DNA of 64,000 bases from Epibacterium sp. Ofav1-8 (lineage in GTDB: Bacteria > Pseudomonadota > Alphaproteobacteria > Rhodobacterales > Rhodobacteraceae): NCBI RefSeq assembly GCF_022348185.1, contig NZ_JAKRFD010000017.1, forward strand, positions 40,356 through 104,355. Direction: 5' to 3'. This document shows, one piece after another, positions 16,915 to 26,987 of this stretch (positions are counted from its first letter, which is position 1; each line of letters opens with the position of its first letter). The position numbers and the translations under genes are program-made. The notes under the pieces are model-generated. The model did no database searches. It was not told where the DNA came from and saw only the letters and a program-made list of their open reading frames with translations.

Positions 16915-17943
16915 ATGACGCTTATCAAACGCACCAAAGCCGTGGCTCTGACCCGCTATCTGCCTGCCGATGACCCCGATGCCTTTCTCGATACGGAATT
17001 GCCGGTGACGGCGCCGACGGGACGCGAGGTGCTGGTCGAAGTGAAGGCCATCTCCGTCAACCCGGTGGACACCAAGGTCCGCGCGCCGAAGGACAAGGTG
17101 GAAACGACCCCCCGGGTGCTGGGCTGGGATGCCTCCGGTGTGGTCGTGGCAACCGGCCCGGAGGCGACGCTGTTTCAACCCGGGGATGAGGTCTACTACG
17201 CCGGAGACATCACCCGCCCGGGCTGCAACCAGCACTATCATCGCGTGGACGAGAGAATTGTGGGACACAAGCCCCGAAGCCTGACCCACGCCGAAGCCGC
17301 CGCCCTGCCCCTGACCACGATCACCGCCTACGAGGCCCTGTTTGACCGGCTGGGGATCGACCGCGACGGTGCGGACGCGGGCCAGTCGGTCCTGCTGATC
17401 GGAGGCGCCGGTGGCGTCGGTTCGGTGGCGATCCAGTTGGCGAAACGCGCGGGATTGACGGTGATCGCCAGCGCCTCGCGCCCGGAAACCATCGCCTGGG
17501 TGCAGGACATGGGAGCCGACCACACGGTCAATCATCACGAAGACATGGTGGCGCAGACCCGGGCGCTCGGGTTCCATCACGTCGATCACATCGCGATTTT
17601 CAACGATATGCGCCATTGGGACACGGCGGTGGAACTGATCCGCCCGCAAGGGGGGATCGTGTCGATCGATGACACCGACCTGCCAATGCCGATGGCGGGC
17701 CTGAAGACCAAGGCGGCCTCCCTGCACTGGGAGTTCATGTTCGCCCGCGCCATGCATCAGACCGCGGATATGATCGAACAGCATAGATTGCTGAGTTTCG
17801 TCGCTGCCGAGATCGATGCCGGACGCCTGCGCACAACGGTGACGGAGGTCCTGACACCGATCAATACCGACACCTTGCGGCAGGCGCATCAGGCGATCGA
17901 GACCGGTTCTGCCAAAGGCAAGATTGTCCTGAGCGGGTTCTGA
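16915..17943 (+). CDS. Zinc-type alcohol dehydrogenase-like quinone oxidoreductase (MDR superfamily)
   Basis: 342-residue NAD(P)H-dependent oxidoreductase. N-terminal GroES-like domain (VLVEVKAISVNPVDTKVR, VLGWDASGVVVATG) and Rossmann domain with LLIGGAGGVGSVAIQLAK and GKIVLSGF at the C-terminus. The catalytic-zinc Cys/His set of true alcohol dehydrogenases is absent, as in quinone oxidoreductases and the zinc-ADH-family proteins this most resembles. The physiological substrate is unknown. Stands alone, convergent with the SDR gene. Confidence 0.87.
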   Translation: MTLIKRTKAVALTRYLPADDPDAFLDTELPVTAPTGREVLVEVKAISVNPVDTKVRAPKDKVETTPRVLGWDASGVVVATGPEATLFQPGDEVYYAGDITRPGCNQHYHRVDERIVGHKPRSLTHAEAAALPLTTITAYEALFDRLGIDRDGADAGQSVLLIGGAGGVGSVAIQLAKRAGLTVIASASRPETIAWVQDMGADHTVNHHEDMVAQTRALGFHHVDHIAIFNDMRHWDTAVELIRPQGGIVSIDDTDLPMPMAGLKTKAASLHWEFMFARAMHQTADMIEQHRLLSFVAAEIDAGRLRTTVTEVLTPINTDTLRQAHQAIETGSAKGKIVLSGF

Positions 17944-18043
17944 TCCCGACAGAACGTCACCTCAAGCGGGCGGGAGGCGGGGACACCTCTCCCGCCGCCT
18001 TCGGGCTGGTGTGGCGCGAGGCGTTGGGCGGCCTTGCGCCGCC

Positions 18044-18769
18044 TCAGACGGCGAGAAACCCGCCGTCCACCGGCAGGACCGCGCCGGTGATCATGGCAGA
18101 TCCCTCTGACAGCAGCAAAGCGACGCTGGCTGCGACCTCCTCCACTTCGGCAAAGCGACCGACAGGATGGCGGACCATCATGGGCTGGGATTTTTCCGGC
18201 GCGGACCATGCCTCCACCGCAAGTTCTGTGAGGGTGATGGTCGGCGCGATGCAATTGACGCGAATGCCGTGAGGGCCAAATTCCTTGGCCATGACCCGGC
18301 TGGCACCTTCCAGCCCGGCCTTTGACGCCGCATAGCACAGGTGTTCGGCAAACCCCCGATGCCCCGCGATCGAGGTGATATTGACGATCGCGCCGCCCCC
18401 ACCTGCGGCCACACGCGCGCGCGCAAATGCCTGACAGGTGATCAGGGCTGCCCGCAGGTTGATGCCCAGCACCGCCTCATAACCCGCATCGGTCATGTCG
18501 AAACTGCTCTCCAGCACGTTGATGCCCGCGCTGTTGATCAGGAAATCTGCGGGCCCTGCCTCTGCCATTGCATCACGTGCGGACTGCGGGTCAGACAGGT
18601 CAGCCTGCACCGTTCGGCAGTCGATTTCGGCGGCGAGGCTCTGAAGGTCGGCCTGCGTGCGGCTGATCGCGATAACGCGCGCGCCCTGCCCCGCCAGATA
18701 GAGGGCGCAGGCCCGGCCGATGCCCTTGCCCGCGCCGGTAATGATGACGCTTTTGCCGTCAAAACTCAT
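18044..18769 (-). CDS. SDR-family oxidoreductase resembling L-xylulose/carbonyl reductase
   Basis: 241 residues, classical short-chain dehydrogenase. Coenzyme motif TGAGKGIGRA, NSAG, catalytic Ser in NITSIAG and Tyr-x3-Lys in YAASKAG. The N-terminal half (GARVIAISRTQADLQSL) is strikingly like the DCXR/L-xylulose reductase group, which interconverts L-xylulose and xylitol. This would suit the pentitol context (ribitol 2-dehydrogenase gene upstream, xylitol-type dehydrogenase nearby). It is the last gene of the leftward pentitol operon. Confidence 0.85.
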   Translation of the reverse strand: MSFDGKSVIITGAGKGIGRACALYLAGQGARVIAISRTQADLQSLAAEIDCRTVQADLSDPQSARDAMAEAGPADFLINSAGINVLESSFDMTDAGYEAVLGINLRAALITCQAFARARVAAGGGGAIVNITSIAGHRGFAEHLCYAASKAGLEGASRVMAKEFGPHGIRVNCIAPTITLTELAVEAWSAPEKSQPMMVRHPVGRFAEVEEVAASVALLLSEGSAMITGAVLPVDGGFLAV

Positions 18770-18824
18770 GACTCTTCCTCCGCTTGATTGAGGTCACCTT
18801 TCCGCATTGTCCGTGGCTTGGGCG

Positions 18825-19556
18825 CTACATGCGCTCAAACGCGGTCGGCATCACGATCACATCGCGCACCGTGACCTGCCGCTTGCGGGTCAGCATGAAT
18901 TCCAATGCATCGGCCACCTCTTCGGGGTCCATCAGCGCCCCGGCCTCTTTGGCCTTGCGCAGGTTTTCCTCGGGCCAATCGGCCAGCAGCGCCGAAACCA
19001 CAGGGCCGGGCGACACCTGCGCGACCTTCACGCCATAGGGGATCATCTGGCGGCGAATGCCCTGCATAAAGCTGGTGATCGCCCATTTAGAGCCTGAATA
19101 GACCGGCTCCCAATAGGCCGGGTAATGTCCGGCAATCGAGTTTGTCACCACGATGTCGCCGCTCTTGCGCTGCATCATATGGGGCAAGACCGCCTGAATG
19201 TTCTTCATCACCGCATTGATGTTGAGGTTCAGCATCCGGTCGATGGCCGCCGGATCGCTCTGCCACAGGTCGCCGCCGATATACGCGCCGGCGTTGCAAT
19301 ACAGGATGTCGATCTGACCCACCTTGGCGAGGATCTCGGGCACCATGGCATTGCAGCTGTCCACGTCCAGCAGGTCGGTCACCTGCGCCACGGCGTGATC
19401 GCCATATTTTGCAACCAGATCCGCAAGTGCGGCGGCATTCCGGTCAACCATCACGACCTTGCAGTCATTCCTGAGAAGCATCTCGACGGCGGCCAGACCG
19501 ATACCGGAGGCCGCACCGGTCACTACGGCGACCTTGCCCTTGAGCGATTGAGACAT
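18825..19556 (-). CDS. rbtD: Ribitol 2-dehydrogenase (SDR family)
   Basis: 243 residues. Start ATG 19556 with AGGAG 8 bases upstream. It has TGAASGIG, catalytic NSIAG and Tyr-x3-Lys (YSGSKW). Several stretches match my memory of bacterial ribitol 2-dehydrogenase: YCNAGAYIGG, LNINAVM, YWEPVYSGSK, VSPGPVVSALLADWP and QVTVRDVIVMP. Reaction: NAD-dependent oxidation of ribitol to D-ribulose in the cytoplasm. It follows a ribose-type ABC transporter that presumably imports the pentitol. The product would need a ribulokinase, available at 8969-10588. Confidence 0.88.
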   Translation of the reverse strand: MSQSLKGKVAVVTGAASGIGLAAVEMLLRNDCKVVMVDRNAAALADLVAKYGDHAVAQVTDLLDVDSCNAMVPEILAKVGQIDILYCNAGAYIGGDLWQSDPAAIDRMLNLNINAVMKNIQAVLPHMMQRKSGDIVVTNSIAGHYPAYWEPVYSGSKWAITSFMQGIRRQMIPYGVKVAQVSPGPVVSALLADWPEENLRKAKEAGALMDPEEVADALEFMLTRKRQVTVRDVIVMPTAFERM

Positions 19557-19636
19557 TCGCGAATTCTCCTGATTTTTGTTTTGGGGGAGATTTTGTGCAG
19601 AGGGAGCGGGCGACCACGCGGGGCCGCCCGAAGGAC

Positions 19637-20614
19637 CTACCATTCGCGCCCGATGTAGATGGCGAGCAGGATGATAAGGCCCTTGATGACGTCCTGAAGG
19701 TAGGGGTTGATGCCCATCAGGTTGAGGCCGTTGTTGAGGATGCCCAGAAGCACCGCACCGATCAGCGTGCCAAGGATCAGCCCGCGTCCACCGGCAATCG
19801 CGGTTCCGCCCAGCACCACAGCCGCAATCGCGTCCAGTTCAAAGCCAACGCCTGCGTTTGGCTGACCGGACATCAACCGCCCGGTGAGGATGAGCGCCGC
19901 AAGCGCCGAGGTCAGCCCGGAAATTCCGTAGACCGTGAGCTTGATGAACTGGGTTTTCACGCCAGAGAGCTTGGCCGCGAGCTCATTGCCACCGATGGCA
20001 TAGACGTGACGCCCAAAGGCCGTGCGCTGCAACAACACCCAAGCCAAGGCGTAGATCACCACCATGGCGATCACCGGCACGGGCACGATCCCGATGCGAC
20101 CAATGCCAAACCAAGAAATCCACGATGGGATACCAGAGATGGGATAGCCACCCGAATAAAGCAGGCCCAACCCGCGTGCGATGCCCATGGTTGCAAGTGT
20201 CACGATGATCGCAGGCATACGCCCCCATGCAACCATGGCACCGTTGAACAGACCAAGGCCGACACCAACGCCCAGCCCCGCCAGAAGCCCGACCCAACCG
20301 GGCATCGCCATATTGACCATCAGCCCAGCTGCAAATGTGCCCGACAGCGCCATGACCGCGCCGACGGAGAGGTCGATCCCGCCGGTCAGAATGACAAAGG
20401 TCATACCAACCGCGAGGATGCCGACAATCGACACCTGCCTGAGCACATTCATGATGTTTGAAACCGAAAAGAAGTTCTCGGAAGCAAATCCCATCAGGAT
20501 GGACACCACGATCAGCCCGATCAGGGGCAATGCCAGCGGTGAGTGCAAAATCCGGCGCAGATTGAAGGCGCGACTCGCGCGACCTGACTCGGCCGTAGTG
20601 GTGTTATGCGACAT
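19637..20614 (-). CDS. Pentitol/sugar ABC transporter permease (RbsC type)
   Basis: 325-residue inner-membrane permease. Start ATG 20614 ([11 protein letters not shown]) has GGGGAGGG just upstream and overlaps the end of the ATPase gene by 11 bases. Family motifs: [47 protein letters not shown] and [11 protein letters not shown]. Only one permease gene is present, so it would act as a homodimer, unlike the two-permease operon at 5472-7471. Confidence 0.92.
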   Translation of the reverse strand: MSHNTTTAESGRASRAFNLRRILHSPLALPLIGLIVVSILMGFASENFFSVSNIMNVLRQVSIVGILAVGMTFVILTGGIDLSVGAVMALSGTFAAGLMVNMAMPGWVGLLAGLGVGVGLGLFNGAMVAWGRMPAIIVTLATMGIARGLGLLYSGGYPISGIPSWISWFGIGRIGIVPVPVIAMVVIYALAWVLLQRTAFGRHVYAIGGNELAAKLSGVKTQFIKLTVYGISGLTSALAALILTGRLMSGQPNAGVGFELDAIAAVVLGGTAIAGGRGLILGTLIGAVLLGILNNGLNLMGINPYLQDVIKGLIILLAIYIGREW

Positions 20615-22106
20615 GTCGAACCCTCCCCGTGGTGGCATGTGTCATGATGTCTTCTGAGGTTATGGCCGTGCCCTCGACGGTGGCGACGATGCCGCCCTGC
20701 CGGAACACGCAGACCCGGTCGGACATGCCGATCACCTCGGGTAGTTCCGAAGAGATCATGATGATGGCATAGCCCTGCGCCGTGAACGCCCGCATGAGCT
20801 GGTAAATTTCGGCCTTGGCACCGACGTCGATGCCCCGTGTGGGTTCATCAAAGATCAGCACTTTCATCTGGTGGTTGAGCCAGCGCGCAATCACCACCTT
20901 TTGCTGGTTGCCGCCCGACAGGGTGTCGACACGGTCCATGGGGCCTTGTGCTTTGACACGCACCTGCTGCATCGCCGTTTCGGTGTCGGCGCGTTCCTTT
21001 TGCAGATCAAGGAACCAATGCCCGCGGCGGTATTTGCCGTAATTGTTAATGGAGATGTTTTGCAGGATCGAGAAGCTGGTGATCAGCCCCTGTTCCTTGC
21101 GGCTTTCGGGCAAGAGACCGATCCCCCGTGCCAGCGCCTCTGCTGGTTCGCGAAACCTTATGTCTTCGCCTTCTACCTGAAGCGCGCATTTCGCGGCCGG
21201 ATAAGCCCCCAGCAATGCCAGCGCGGTTTCCGTGCGCCCTGACCCGACCAGCCCGGCAAAGCCGAGGATTTCACCTTCGCGCAACACAAAATCCGACACC
21301 GGACCACCACGTCGCAGCTGCACCTCCTGGCAGTTCAACAGGACCGGCGCATCCTGCGGGATGCTGGGTTTTTCCGGAAAGCTGTTTTCGATCCGGCGGC
21401 CCACCATCATCTCGACCAGACGGTCATTGTCGGTTTCAGAGACGAGGCAATCGCCCACATATTCCCCATCGCGCAACACGGTGATGCGGTCGCAGATTTC
21501 AAAGATCTCTTCGAGGTGATGCGAGATGAAAATGATCGCAACACCCTGCCGGCGCAGCTCACGCATCACCTTGAACAGATGTGCCACCTCGGAGGGGGTC
21601 AGGGTTGCAGTGGGTTCATCCAACACGAGAATACGGGCGTTGAGCGAGAGCGCCTTGGCGATTTCGACAAATTGCTGCTCGGCCACCGACAGTTTCCGGA
21701 TCGGCACATCAAGCGGCACGTCGACCTCAAGCCGGGCCATAATGTCCTCGGCGCGTTTGCGCATGGCCTTGCGGTCCAGCAGGCCAAACCGCGTGCGCAA
21801 TTCGCGAGCCAGAAACATATTTTCAACCGCATCCAGATAGGGGATGAGGCTGAATTCCTGAAAAACGATGCCGATCCCTGCGGCGATGGCCTCGTCGTAA
21901 TTGGCGAACTGGCGCTCCTGACCTTCAATGAGGATGGACCCTGCACTGGGCTGCAAAATGCCCGTGAGAATCTTCATCAGGGTGGATTTCCCGGCCCCGT
22001 TTTCCCCAAGCAGCGCATGAACTTCGCCAGCGTTGACCTGAAGATCGACGCCGTGCAGCACCTGAATGGTGCCAAATCTCTTTTTGATTCCGCTCAGTTG
22101 CAGCAT
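20604..22106 (-). CDS. Pentitol/sugar ABC transporter ATP-binding protein (RbsA type)
   Basis: 500 residues, two ABC domains. First: [12 protein letters not shown], signature [25 protein letters not shown]. Second: degenerate P-loop [40 protein letters not shown] 22106 ([12 protein letters not shown]) is preferred over an upstream ATG at 22127 because AGGTG precedes it and the family starts here. Located between the binding-protein gene (68 bp gap) and the permease (overlap). Confidence 0.93.
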   Translation of the reverse strand: MLQLSGIKKRFGTIQVLHGVDLQVNAGEVHALLGENGAGKSTLMKILTGILQPSAGSILIEGQERQFANYDEAIAAGIGIVFQEFSLIPYLDAVENMFLARELRTRFGLLDRKAMRKRAEDIMARLEVDVPLDVPIRKLSVAEQQFVEIAKALSLNARILVLDEPTATLTPSEVAHLFKVMRELRRQGVAIIFISHHLEEIFEICDRITVLRDGEYVGDCLVSETDNDRLVEMMVGRRIENSFPEKPSIPQDAPVLLNCQEVQLRRGGPVSDFVLREGEILGFAGLVGSGRTETALALLGAYPAAKCALQVEGEDIRFREPAEALARGIGLLPESRKEQGLITSFSILQNISINNYGKYRRGHWFLDLQKERADTETAMQQVRVKAQGPMDRVDTLSGGNQQKVVIARWLNHQMKVLIFDEPTRGIDVGAKAEIYQLMRAFTAQGYAIIMISSELPEVIGMSDRVCVFRQGGIVATVEGTAITSEDIMTHATTGRVRHVA

Positions 22107-22174
22107 GACGCACCTGTTGTTGGCCATTGCGGGACAAACCACCCCCGACACTGAGCCGGGGGTGGCGGGTGGTT

Positions 22175-23086
22175 TTACCAGCTGAAGTCAGCGGCGTTCT
22201 CTGCGTCGACGACGCGCACATCGATCGGCACTTCGCTGGGTACAACACGCGCGCCCCACTTTTGCGCCAGCGCCATGGCGAGGCCGACGCGCACCTGATC
22301 GCGTGGGAACTGAGCTGTGGTCTCGATGAAGGGTCCGCCCGCGGCAATCGCGGCCACCGCTTCGGGAGCGCCATCAACCGAGGTCAGTTTGATGTCACGA
22401 CCCGACCCTTGAATTGCAGCCAATGCACCCATCGCGCCGCCATCATTCACCGAGAAGATCCCGGCAAGGTTCTGGTGCGACTGGATCATGTTCTCAACCA
22501 CGCCGAGGGCGACGGACCGGTCCTGACGGCCGTTTTGGGTATCGACCAGCGTGATCCCGTCATATTCCGCAAGCGCGGCCTTGCAGCCTTCGACCCGCTG
22601 GAGGATCGGCACCACCGGGATACCGTCGAGGATTGCCACCTCGCCAGACCCACCAAGCGCATCCGCCAGATACTTGCAGGATTGATACCCCGCATCGCGG
22701 TTCTTGGAGCCGACAAACGTATCCACCGGGCCATTGGCGTTTGCATCAACGGCGACGACGATCACGTCCTGCGCTTTGGCCATATGCACCGCACTCTCGA
22801 TTCCGGCGCTGTCGGTTGGATTGAGCAGCAGAATGTCGATGCCCTGGGTCAGCATGTCCTCCACATCCGAGATCTGCTTGGCCACGTCATGACCGGCGTC
22901 GGTCACGACAACCTCGGCGCCCAGATCCTTGGCGGCATCGGTCAATGCCTCCTGCATCGAGACAAAGTAAGGATTATTCATTTCCTGAAATGTCATGCCG
23001 ATCTTGAGGCCGTCCTCGGCCATCGCCGGCACCGCCATGGCGACGGCCATCGCCGCCGCAGATACGGCTCCTATCATCTGTTTCAT
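22175..23086 (-). CDS. Pentitol/ribose-type ABC transporter periplasmic binding protein
   Basis: 303 residues. ATG 23086 follows GGGAGGAACC. Signal peptide [19 protein letters not shown] with cleavage near AMA-ED. Ribose-binding-protein-like pattern: [54 protein letters not shown] and [11 protein letters not shown]. First structural gene of the pentitol transporter. Ribitol is the best guess from the linked dehydrogenase. Confidence 0.9.
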   Translation of the reverse strand: MKQMIGAVSAAAMAVAMAVPAMAEDGLKIGMTFQEMNNPYFVSMQEALTDAAKDLGAEVVVTDAGHDVAKQISDVEDMLTQGIDILLLNPTDSAGIESAVHMAKAQDVIVVAVDANANGPVDTFVGSKNRDAGYQSCKYLADALGGSGEVAILDGIPVVPILQRVEGCKAALAEYDGITLVDTQNGRQDRSVALGVVENMIQSHQNLAGIFSVNDGGAMGALAAIQGSGRDIKLTSVDGAPEAVAAIAAGGPFIETTAQFPRDQVRVGLAMALAQKWGARVVPSEVPIDVRVVDAENAADFSW

Positions 23087-23132
23087 TATGGTTCCTCCCA
23101 AGTTGTTCCAACAGGCACAGCCTGTCCCTTTC

Positions 23133-23171
23133 CGAATGGCCCCTCGCCATTCGAATTCACTAAATTCGAAT
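23133..23171. promoter_or_regulatory. Palindrome-rich control region upstream of the pentitol transporter
   Basis: Between the AraC-type gene and the binding-protein gene. An 8-bp perfect hairpin CGAATGGC / GCCATTCG (23133-23140, 23146-23153) overlaps the first of two ATTCGAAT palindromes (23149-23156 and 23164-23171), spaced 15 bp. Could be an AraC-family binding array or a weak hairpin after the araC gene. Confidence 0.5.
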
Positions 23172-23182
23172 TTCCGTCTGGT

Positions 23183-24067
23183 TCAGCCCGTTTCCGAGAA
23201 CACCCCGTTCGCGGCAAAGGTTGCGCGGAACTGCGAGGGCGACATGCCCTTCAGCCGCGCAAAATGACGGTTGAAGTTGGAGAGGTTGGAGAAGCCGACA
23301 TCATAGCAGATCTCGGCCACTTTGGCCTCTGGTCGGGTCAGGAGCATCTGGCAGGCCAGATCCACCCTGAGTTGGTTTTTGTATCGCACCAGCGTTGAGC
23401 CTGTGTGGCGTTTGAAGGACCGCGAGAAGGCGCTGGGGCTTTGATTGACCATCTGCGCGAGGTCTTTTTCGTCGATGTTCTCGGTCAGGTTCTCACGCAG
23501 ATAGGCAATCGCCTTGTTGACGCCGTTTTCCTGCAAGGACTCTAGATCCAGCTCGTAGCTGAGACTGGCCAGCACCTCCGGTTCCGGCGCGCAGGCCAGC
23601 ACGTCGAGGATCGACCAGAACAGCGCCAGACGGCGCAGGCCGCGGGCCTCGAACAGCTCCATCATCAATGGTTTGATGCGGTCGGCGGTGGCCTCGTCAA
23701 ACAGCAGCCCGCGGTGACTGCGATCCAGAAGCGGACGGATCGCGTCCATCTCCGGCATGGCGGCGGCGGCATCCTCGATAAAGGTTTCGGGAAACTGGAG
23801 CACAAAGGAACGTTCAGGCACCACCTGTCCCGGTTCGACTTCGGAGATCCAGTTCTGCGGCAGGTTGGGGCCGGTCATGATCAGCTGGCCGGGACCAAAT
23901 TCGCCAATGTGGTCGCCGATGTAGAAGGTGCCATGTGTGTTCACGACCAGATGGATTTCATACTCGGGGTGAAAGTGCCACCGCACGGTCCGGAACGGGT
24001 AGCCATGCATCCAGGCGGCAAAGCTCTCGCCTTTGCGAATATGCACGAGTTCCAGATCGGGTAGCAT
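23183..24067 (-). CDS. AraC-family transcriptional regulator of pentitol use
   Basis: 294 residues. ATG 24067 is fixed by an AAGGAGGAG site 5-8 bases upstream. N-terminal cupin effector domain (VRWHFHPEYEIHLVVN, GQLIMTGPNLPQNW) and a C-terminal pair of helix-turn-helices (MVNQSPSAFSRSFKRHTG; VAEICYDVGFSNLSNFNRHF). Lies directly upstream of, and co-directional with, the transporter and dehydrogenase genes, so activation in response to the pentitol is likely. Confidence 0.9.
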   Translation of the reverse strand: MLPDLELVHIRKGESFAAWMHGYPFRTVRWHFHPEYEIHLVVNTHGTFYIGDHIGEFGPGQLIMTGPNLPQNWISEVEPGQVVPERSFVLQFPETFIEDAAAAMPEMDAIRPLLDRSHRGLLFDEATADRIKPLMMELFEARGLRRLALFWSILDVLACAPEPEVLASLSYELDLESLQENGVNKAIAYLRENLTENIDEKDLAQMVNQSPSAFSRSFKRHTGSTLVRYKNQLRVDLACQMLLTRPEAKVAEICYDVGFSNLSNFNRHFARLKGMSPSQFRATFAANGVFSETG

Positions 24068-24414
24068 CGTTTCTCCTCCTTCGTGGCACCCCCTTCCGTC
24101 TCCACCCGGAAAGGACCACTCCCCAAACGGTAGCCCCTGCAACGCGGTGGCTCTACCTCAGAACGCGATTTTGGCAGATACTTTTTTGACCGTTGCCCTC
24201 GAATAAGCGCCCAGAGCAGGATCGCATGGGCCTGCCCGAAAAACCGAACCGCGCTGCAATGCAGCGCGGTTTGCTTGGGTACGTTGAGATCTGAGCGGTT
24301 TTCCGATGGGGCCGGGGCGTTGATGGCGTCACTCGCGCGCGGTGAAACGCACATGCCCGACTTGTACTTTTTCGGCATGCTGATCTCCTCCGGGCGCGTG
24401 GCCACGTCGGCTTG
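24068..24414 (-). other. Intergenic region between dehydrogenase and AraC gene
   Basis: 347 bp holding an intrinsic terminator at 24247-24271 and the araC promoter. A strong ribosome-site-like GGAGGAGATCAGC precedes ATG 24378, which opens a Lys-rich frame (MPKKYKSGMCVSPRAS). That frame runs through the terminator and over the araC start, so a short peptide or decayed gene is possible but unproven. Confidence 0.4.
24247..24271 (-). terminator. Intrinsic terminator after the xylitol-type dehydrogenase gene
   Basis: Perfect 11-bp stem AACCGCGCTGC / GCAGCGCGGTT with a 3-base loop. Read leftwards it is followed within a few bases by a T5 run (CGGTTTTTCG). Confidence 0.7.
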
Positions 24415-25452
24415 TCATTCAGGCATGGCGATCTGCAGCTTCACATCGCTGTCGCGAGCCTCCGCCGCGCGATCAAAGCCCGCGATGCTGTCTTCGAATG
24501 GCACTGTCGCCGAAATCAACGGCGTCAGGTCCACCTTCCCCGACGCCATGAGCGCAAGCGCCCGGTCGTAGACATTGGCATAGCGGAACACCGTCTCGAT
24601 CCGCAGCTCCCGCGCCTGCAACCCGACAATATCAACGGGCACTGGATCAACCGGCATGCCCACCAGAACGATGGCCCCGCCGGGCCGGGCCAGTTCGTGC
24701 ATGTGCAGAACCGCAGGCGCGGCGCCGGAGCATTCGAACACCACATCCGCACCCCAGCCATGTGTGGCCGTGGCGACCGCCTCTGCCAGAGGCTGGTTGC
24801 GGATGTTGACCGTTTCGATCCCGTCATAGGCGGCAATGATGTCCAGTTTCGGCTGTGCCAGATCGGCCACGATCACCCGCGCACAGCCCCCCGCCAGCGC
24901 CGCCAGTGCCACCATCATGCCAATGGGACCAGCGCCGGTCACGACCGCAATGTCGCCGGGCTGAATGCGGGCCCGCAGTGCTGCCTGCATGCCGATGGCA
25001 AAGGGCTCGACCATGGCGCCTTCGGCAAAACTCACGTGATCGGGCAATTTGTAGGTAAAGGTCGCCGGGTGGATCACCTCCGGCGTCAGGCAGCCATGCA
25101 CCGGCGGAGTGGCCCAGAAACGGACCGCCGGATCGACATTATAGAGCCCAAGCTTGCTGGCGCGCGACGTGGGATCAGGAATGCCGGGTTCCATGCAGAC
25201 ACGATCACCCGGTTTCAGATCGACGACCGCATCCCCACAGGCCAGCACCACGCCAGAGGCCTCGTGCCCCAACACCATCGGCTCCTGCACCACAAAGTGG
25301 CCGATCCTGCCATGGGTGTAGTAGTGAACATCCGATCCGCAGATGCCCACCGTATGGGTCTTGATCCGCACATCGCGCGGCCCGAGCGTGCCGGGGATCT
25401 CGAAATCGCGCAGGGCGAGCTTGCCCTTTTCCTCCAGAACCAACGCTTTCAT
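24415..25452 (-). CDS. Zinc-dependent polyol dehydrogenase, xylitol dehydrogenase/L-iditol 2-dehydrogenase type
   Basis: 345 residues. ATG 25452 ([11 protein letters not shown]) follows GGAGG 8 bases upstream. An earlier in-frame ATG at 25467 overlaps that site. Catalytic zinc site Cys in [13 protein letters not shown] with GHEASGVV, Glu in [12 protein letters not shown], and Rossmann motif [15 protein letters not shown]. The structural-zinc Cys loop is replaced ([19 protein letters not shown]), typical of sorbitol/xylitol dehydrogenases. Probable reaction: NAD-dependent oxidation of xylitol or sorbitol to the 2-ketose. Upstream of the pentitol cluster in the same direction but separated by a terminator. 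Confidence 0.88.
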   Translation of the reverse strand: MKALVLEEKGKLALRDFEIPGTLGPRDVRIKTHTVGICGSDVHYYTHGRIGHFVVQEPMVLGHEASGVVLACGDAVVDLKPGDRVCMEPGIPDPTSRASKLGLYNVDPAVRFWATPPVHGCLTPEVIHPATFTYKLPDHVSFAEGAMVEPFAIGMQAALRARIQPGDIAVVTGAGPIGMMVALAALAGGCARVIVADLAQPKLDIIAAYDGIETVNIRNQPLAEAVATATHGWGADVVFECSGAAPAVLHMHELARPGGAIVLVGMPVDPVPVDIVGLQARELRIETVFRYANVYDRALALMASGKVDLTPLISATVPFEDSIAGFDRAAEARDSDVKLQIAMPE

Positions 25453-25947
25453 CCCAAGGGCCTCCATCCTGTTGTTGAGCGGCGGGCGCAGCGCGCCCTG
25501 TTTCTGTGCTCCACCGGCAAGGCGCGGCTTGTAAACCAAAACCCGCCGCGGCCATGGCATTTTCCAGTGCCGCGGAAATTTCGTATCGGTGCGATGGCGG
25601 GAACCGCATAGCCGCGCAGATACTGCACCCTCACACCCACCTCGCAGGGGGCGCATCCGGGCTGATTCGCGACCGGTCATGGTGGGACCCGACGCCAGGG
25701 CAGCGCCTCTCAACCGGGATCGACGTCCCGGGAATGCGCCGCACAGGAGCACCCGGGCAGTGTTTCCCCTCGACCTTTGGCGCGCTGACGCGCATGCTGC
25801 CCCCGGTTCGCCTGATTCCGCCCGGGTCCGGTTGCATGTAGGCTTGCGTCGTCCCCCAGCCACGACAGGATAAACACCGTACTGTGCGGGCACTACTCTG
25901 CCCGCGACAGCACAGAACGGTCTTCAATTTTGCTTGGGTGGTTTTGA
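25453..25947. other. Divergent intergenic region, no convincing gene
   Basis: 495 bp between the polyol dehydrogenase and a LysR gene. Near the LysR start, nested inverted repeats occur: CTGTGC (25882) with GCACAG (25910), enclosing CGGGCA (25887) with TGCCCG (25899). This is a possible LysR autoregulatory site. The remaining short frames show no family features. Confidence 0.45.
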
Positions 25948-26916
25948 GTGTCTGCACGTCCCGATTACAATCTCCTGATAACCCTCGACGCCCTCCTGAA
26001 AGAGGGCAGCGTTCTGGGCGCGGCCAACCGGTTGCAACTCAGCCCCTCCGCGATGAGCCGGTCCCTGGCCCGATTGCGCGAAACCACCGGCGATCCGCTG
26101 TTGGTGCGCACTGGGCGCAAACTGGTGCCGACGCCCCGCGCCGTGGAGTTGAGCCAGATCACCGCGCAGCTGGTTGACGAGATCGAGGCGGCTCTGAGCC
26201 CGCGGCAAGACATCGACCTGAAGAGCGTTTCCCGCGTCTTCACGTTGCGCAGCAGCGACGGGTTTGTCGAAACCTTCGGCCCGAAACTGATTGCCCGGCT
26301 GGCAACAGAAGCCCCCGGTGTCCAACTGCGGTTCGTGCAGAAAGAGGCCGACAACAACCGCCCGCTGCGCGATGGCGATGTCGATATCGAAACCGGGGTC
26401 ATCAGCGAAAACACCGATCCGAACTTTCAGAGCCAGGCGCTGCTGAAGGATCATTTTGTCTATGCCATGCGGCCCGGTCACCCCTGCGCGGCGTCACCCT
26501 TGACCACCGCGCAATATGTCAGCTGCGAACATGTGGACGTCGCGCGCCATGCCGATGTCGACAACCAGCGCCGTGGTCCGATCAATGCCGCACTTGCTGG
26601 CCTCGGCCACCAAAGCCGGGTCAAAGTGGTGGTCGGCGGCTTTGCCGCGGCATTGTCGCTGGCCCGCTGCACCGATCTGGTGGCAACGGTTCCCGCACAT
26701 CACACCCGCAACCTGCGTCGCGACCTGTGCAGCCATGCGCTCCCCTTTGCGGTACCTGGCATCACCGTGTCCATGTTGTGGCACCCCCGATTTGACGCGG
26801 ACCCGCTGCACCGCTGGATGCGCGCGACCCTGCGCGAGATCTGCGCCCAGACCACGCAGGAGGCCCCCGGCCGATCCCCGGACATGACGTCTGATGCAGC
26901 TGTGAAGTGCAGATGA
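25948..26916 (+). CDS. LysR-family transcriptional regulator
   Basis: 322 residues from a GTG start at 25948 (GGTGG about 8 bases upstream). N-terminal winged helix LLITLDALLKEGSVLGAAN / LSPSAMSRSLARLRE with LVRTGRKLVPTPRA, then a NodD/LysR-type substrate domain (LRSSDGFVETFGPKLIARL). Divergent from the polyol dehydrogenase and followed by a TrmO-like gene 71 bp later. Either neighbour could be its target. Confidence 0.88.
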   Translation: MSARPDYNLLITLDALLKEGSVLGAANRLQLSPSAMSRSLARLRETTGDPLLVRTGRKLVPTPRAVELSQITAQLVDEIEAALSPRQDIDLKSVSRVFTLRSSDGFVETFGPKLIARLATEAPGVQLRFVQKEADNNRPLRDGDVDIETGVISENTDPNFQSQALLKDHFVYAMRPGHPCAASPLTTAQYVSCEHVDVARHADVDNQRRGPINAALAGLGHQSRVKVVVGGFAAALSLARCTDLVATVPAHHTRNLRRDLCSHALPFAVPGITVSMLWHPRFDADPLHRWMRATLREICAQTTQEAPGRSPDMTSDAAVKCR

Positions 26917-26987
26917 CGCAACTTCTGAATAGACGAGAGAACAAGTAAGGATTGTGCCGCTCCCTCAGATTGACCGGATGTGGCCTC

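Noticed and set aside
23941..24378. 145-codon Lys/Arg-rich frame as a full gene
   Set aside because: It crosses an intrinsic terminator and overlaps the araC start in another frame. Kept only as an observation.
25453..25947. Long N-terminal extension of the polyol dehydrogenase
   Set aside because: Frame is open to 25893, but the added residues are Arg/Gly-rich and featureless, and GGAGG sits before ATG 25452.
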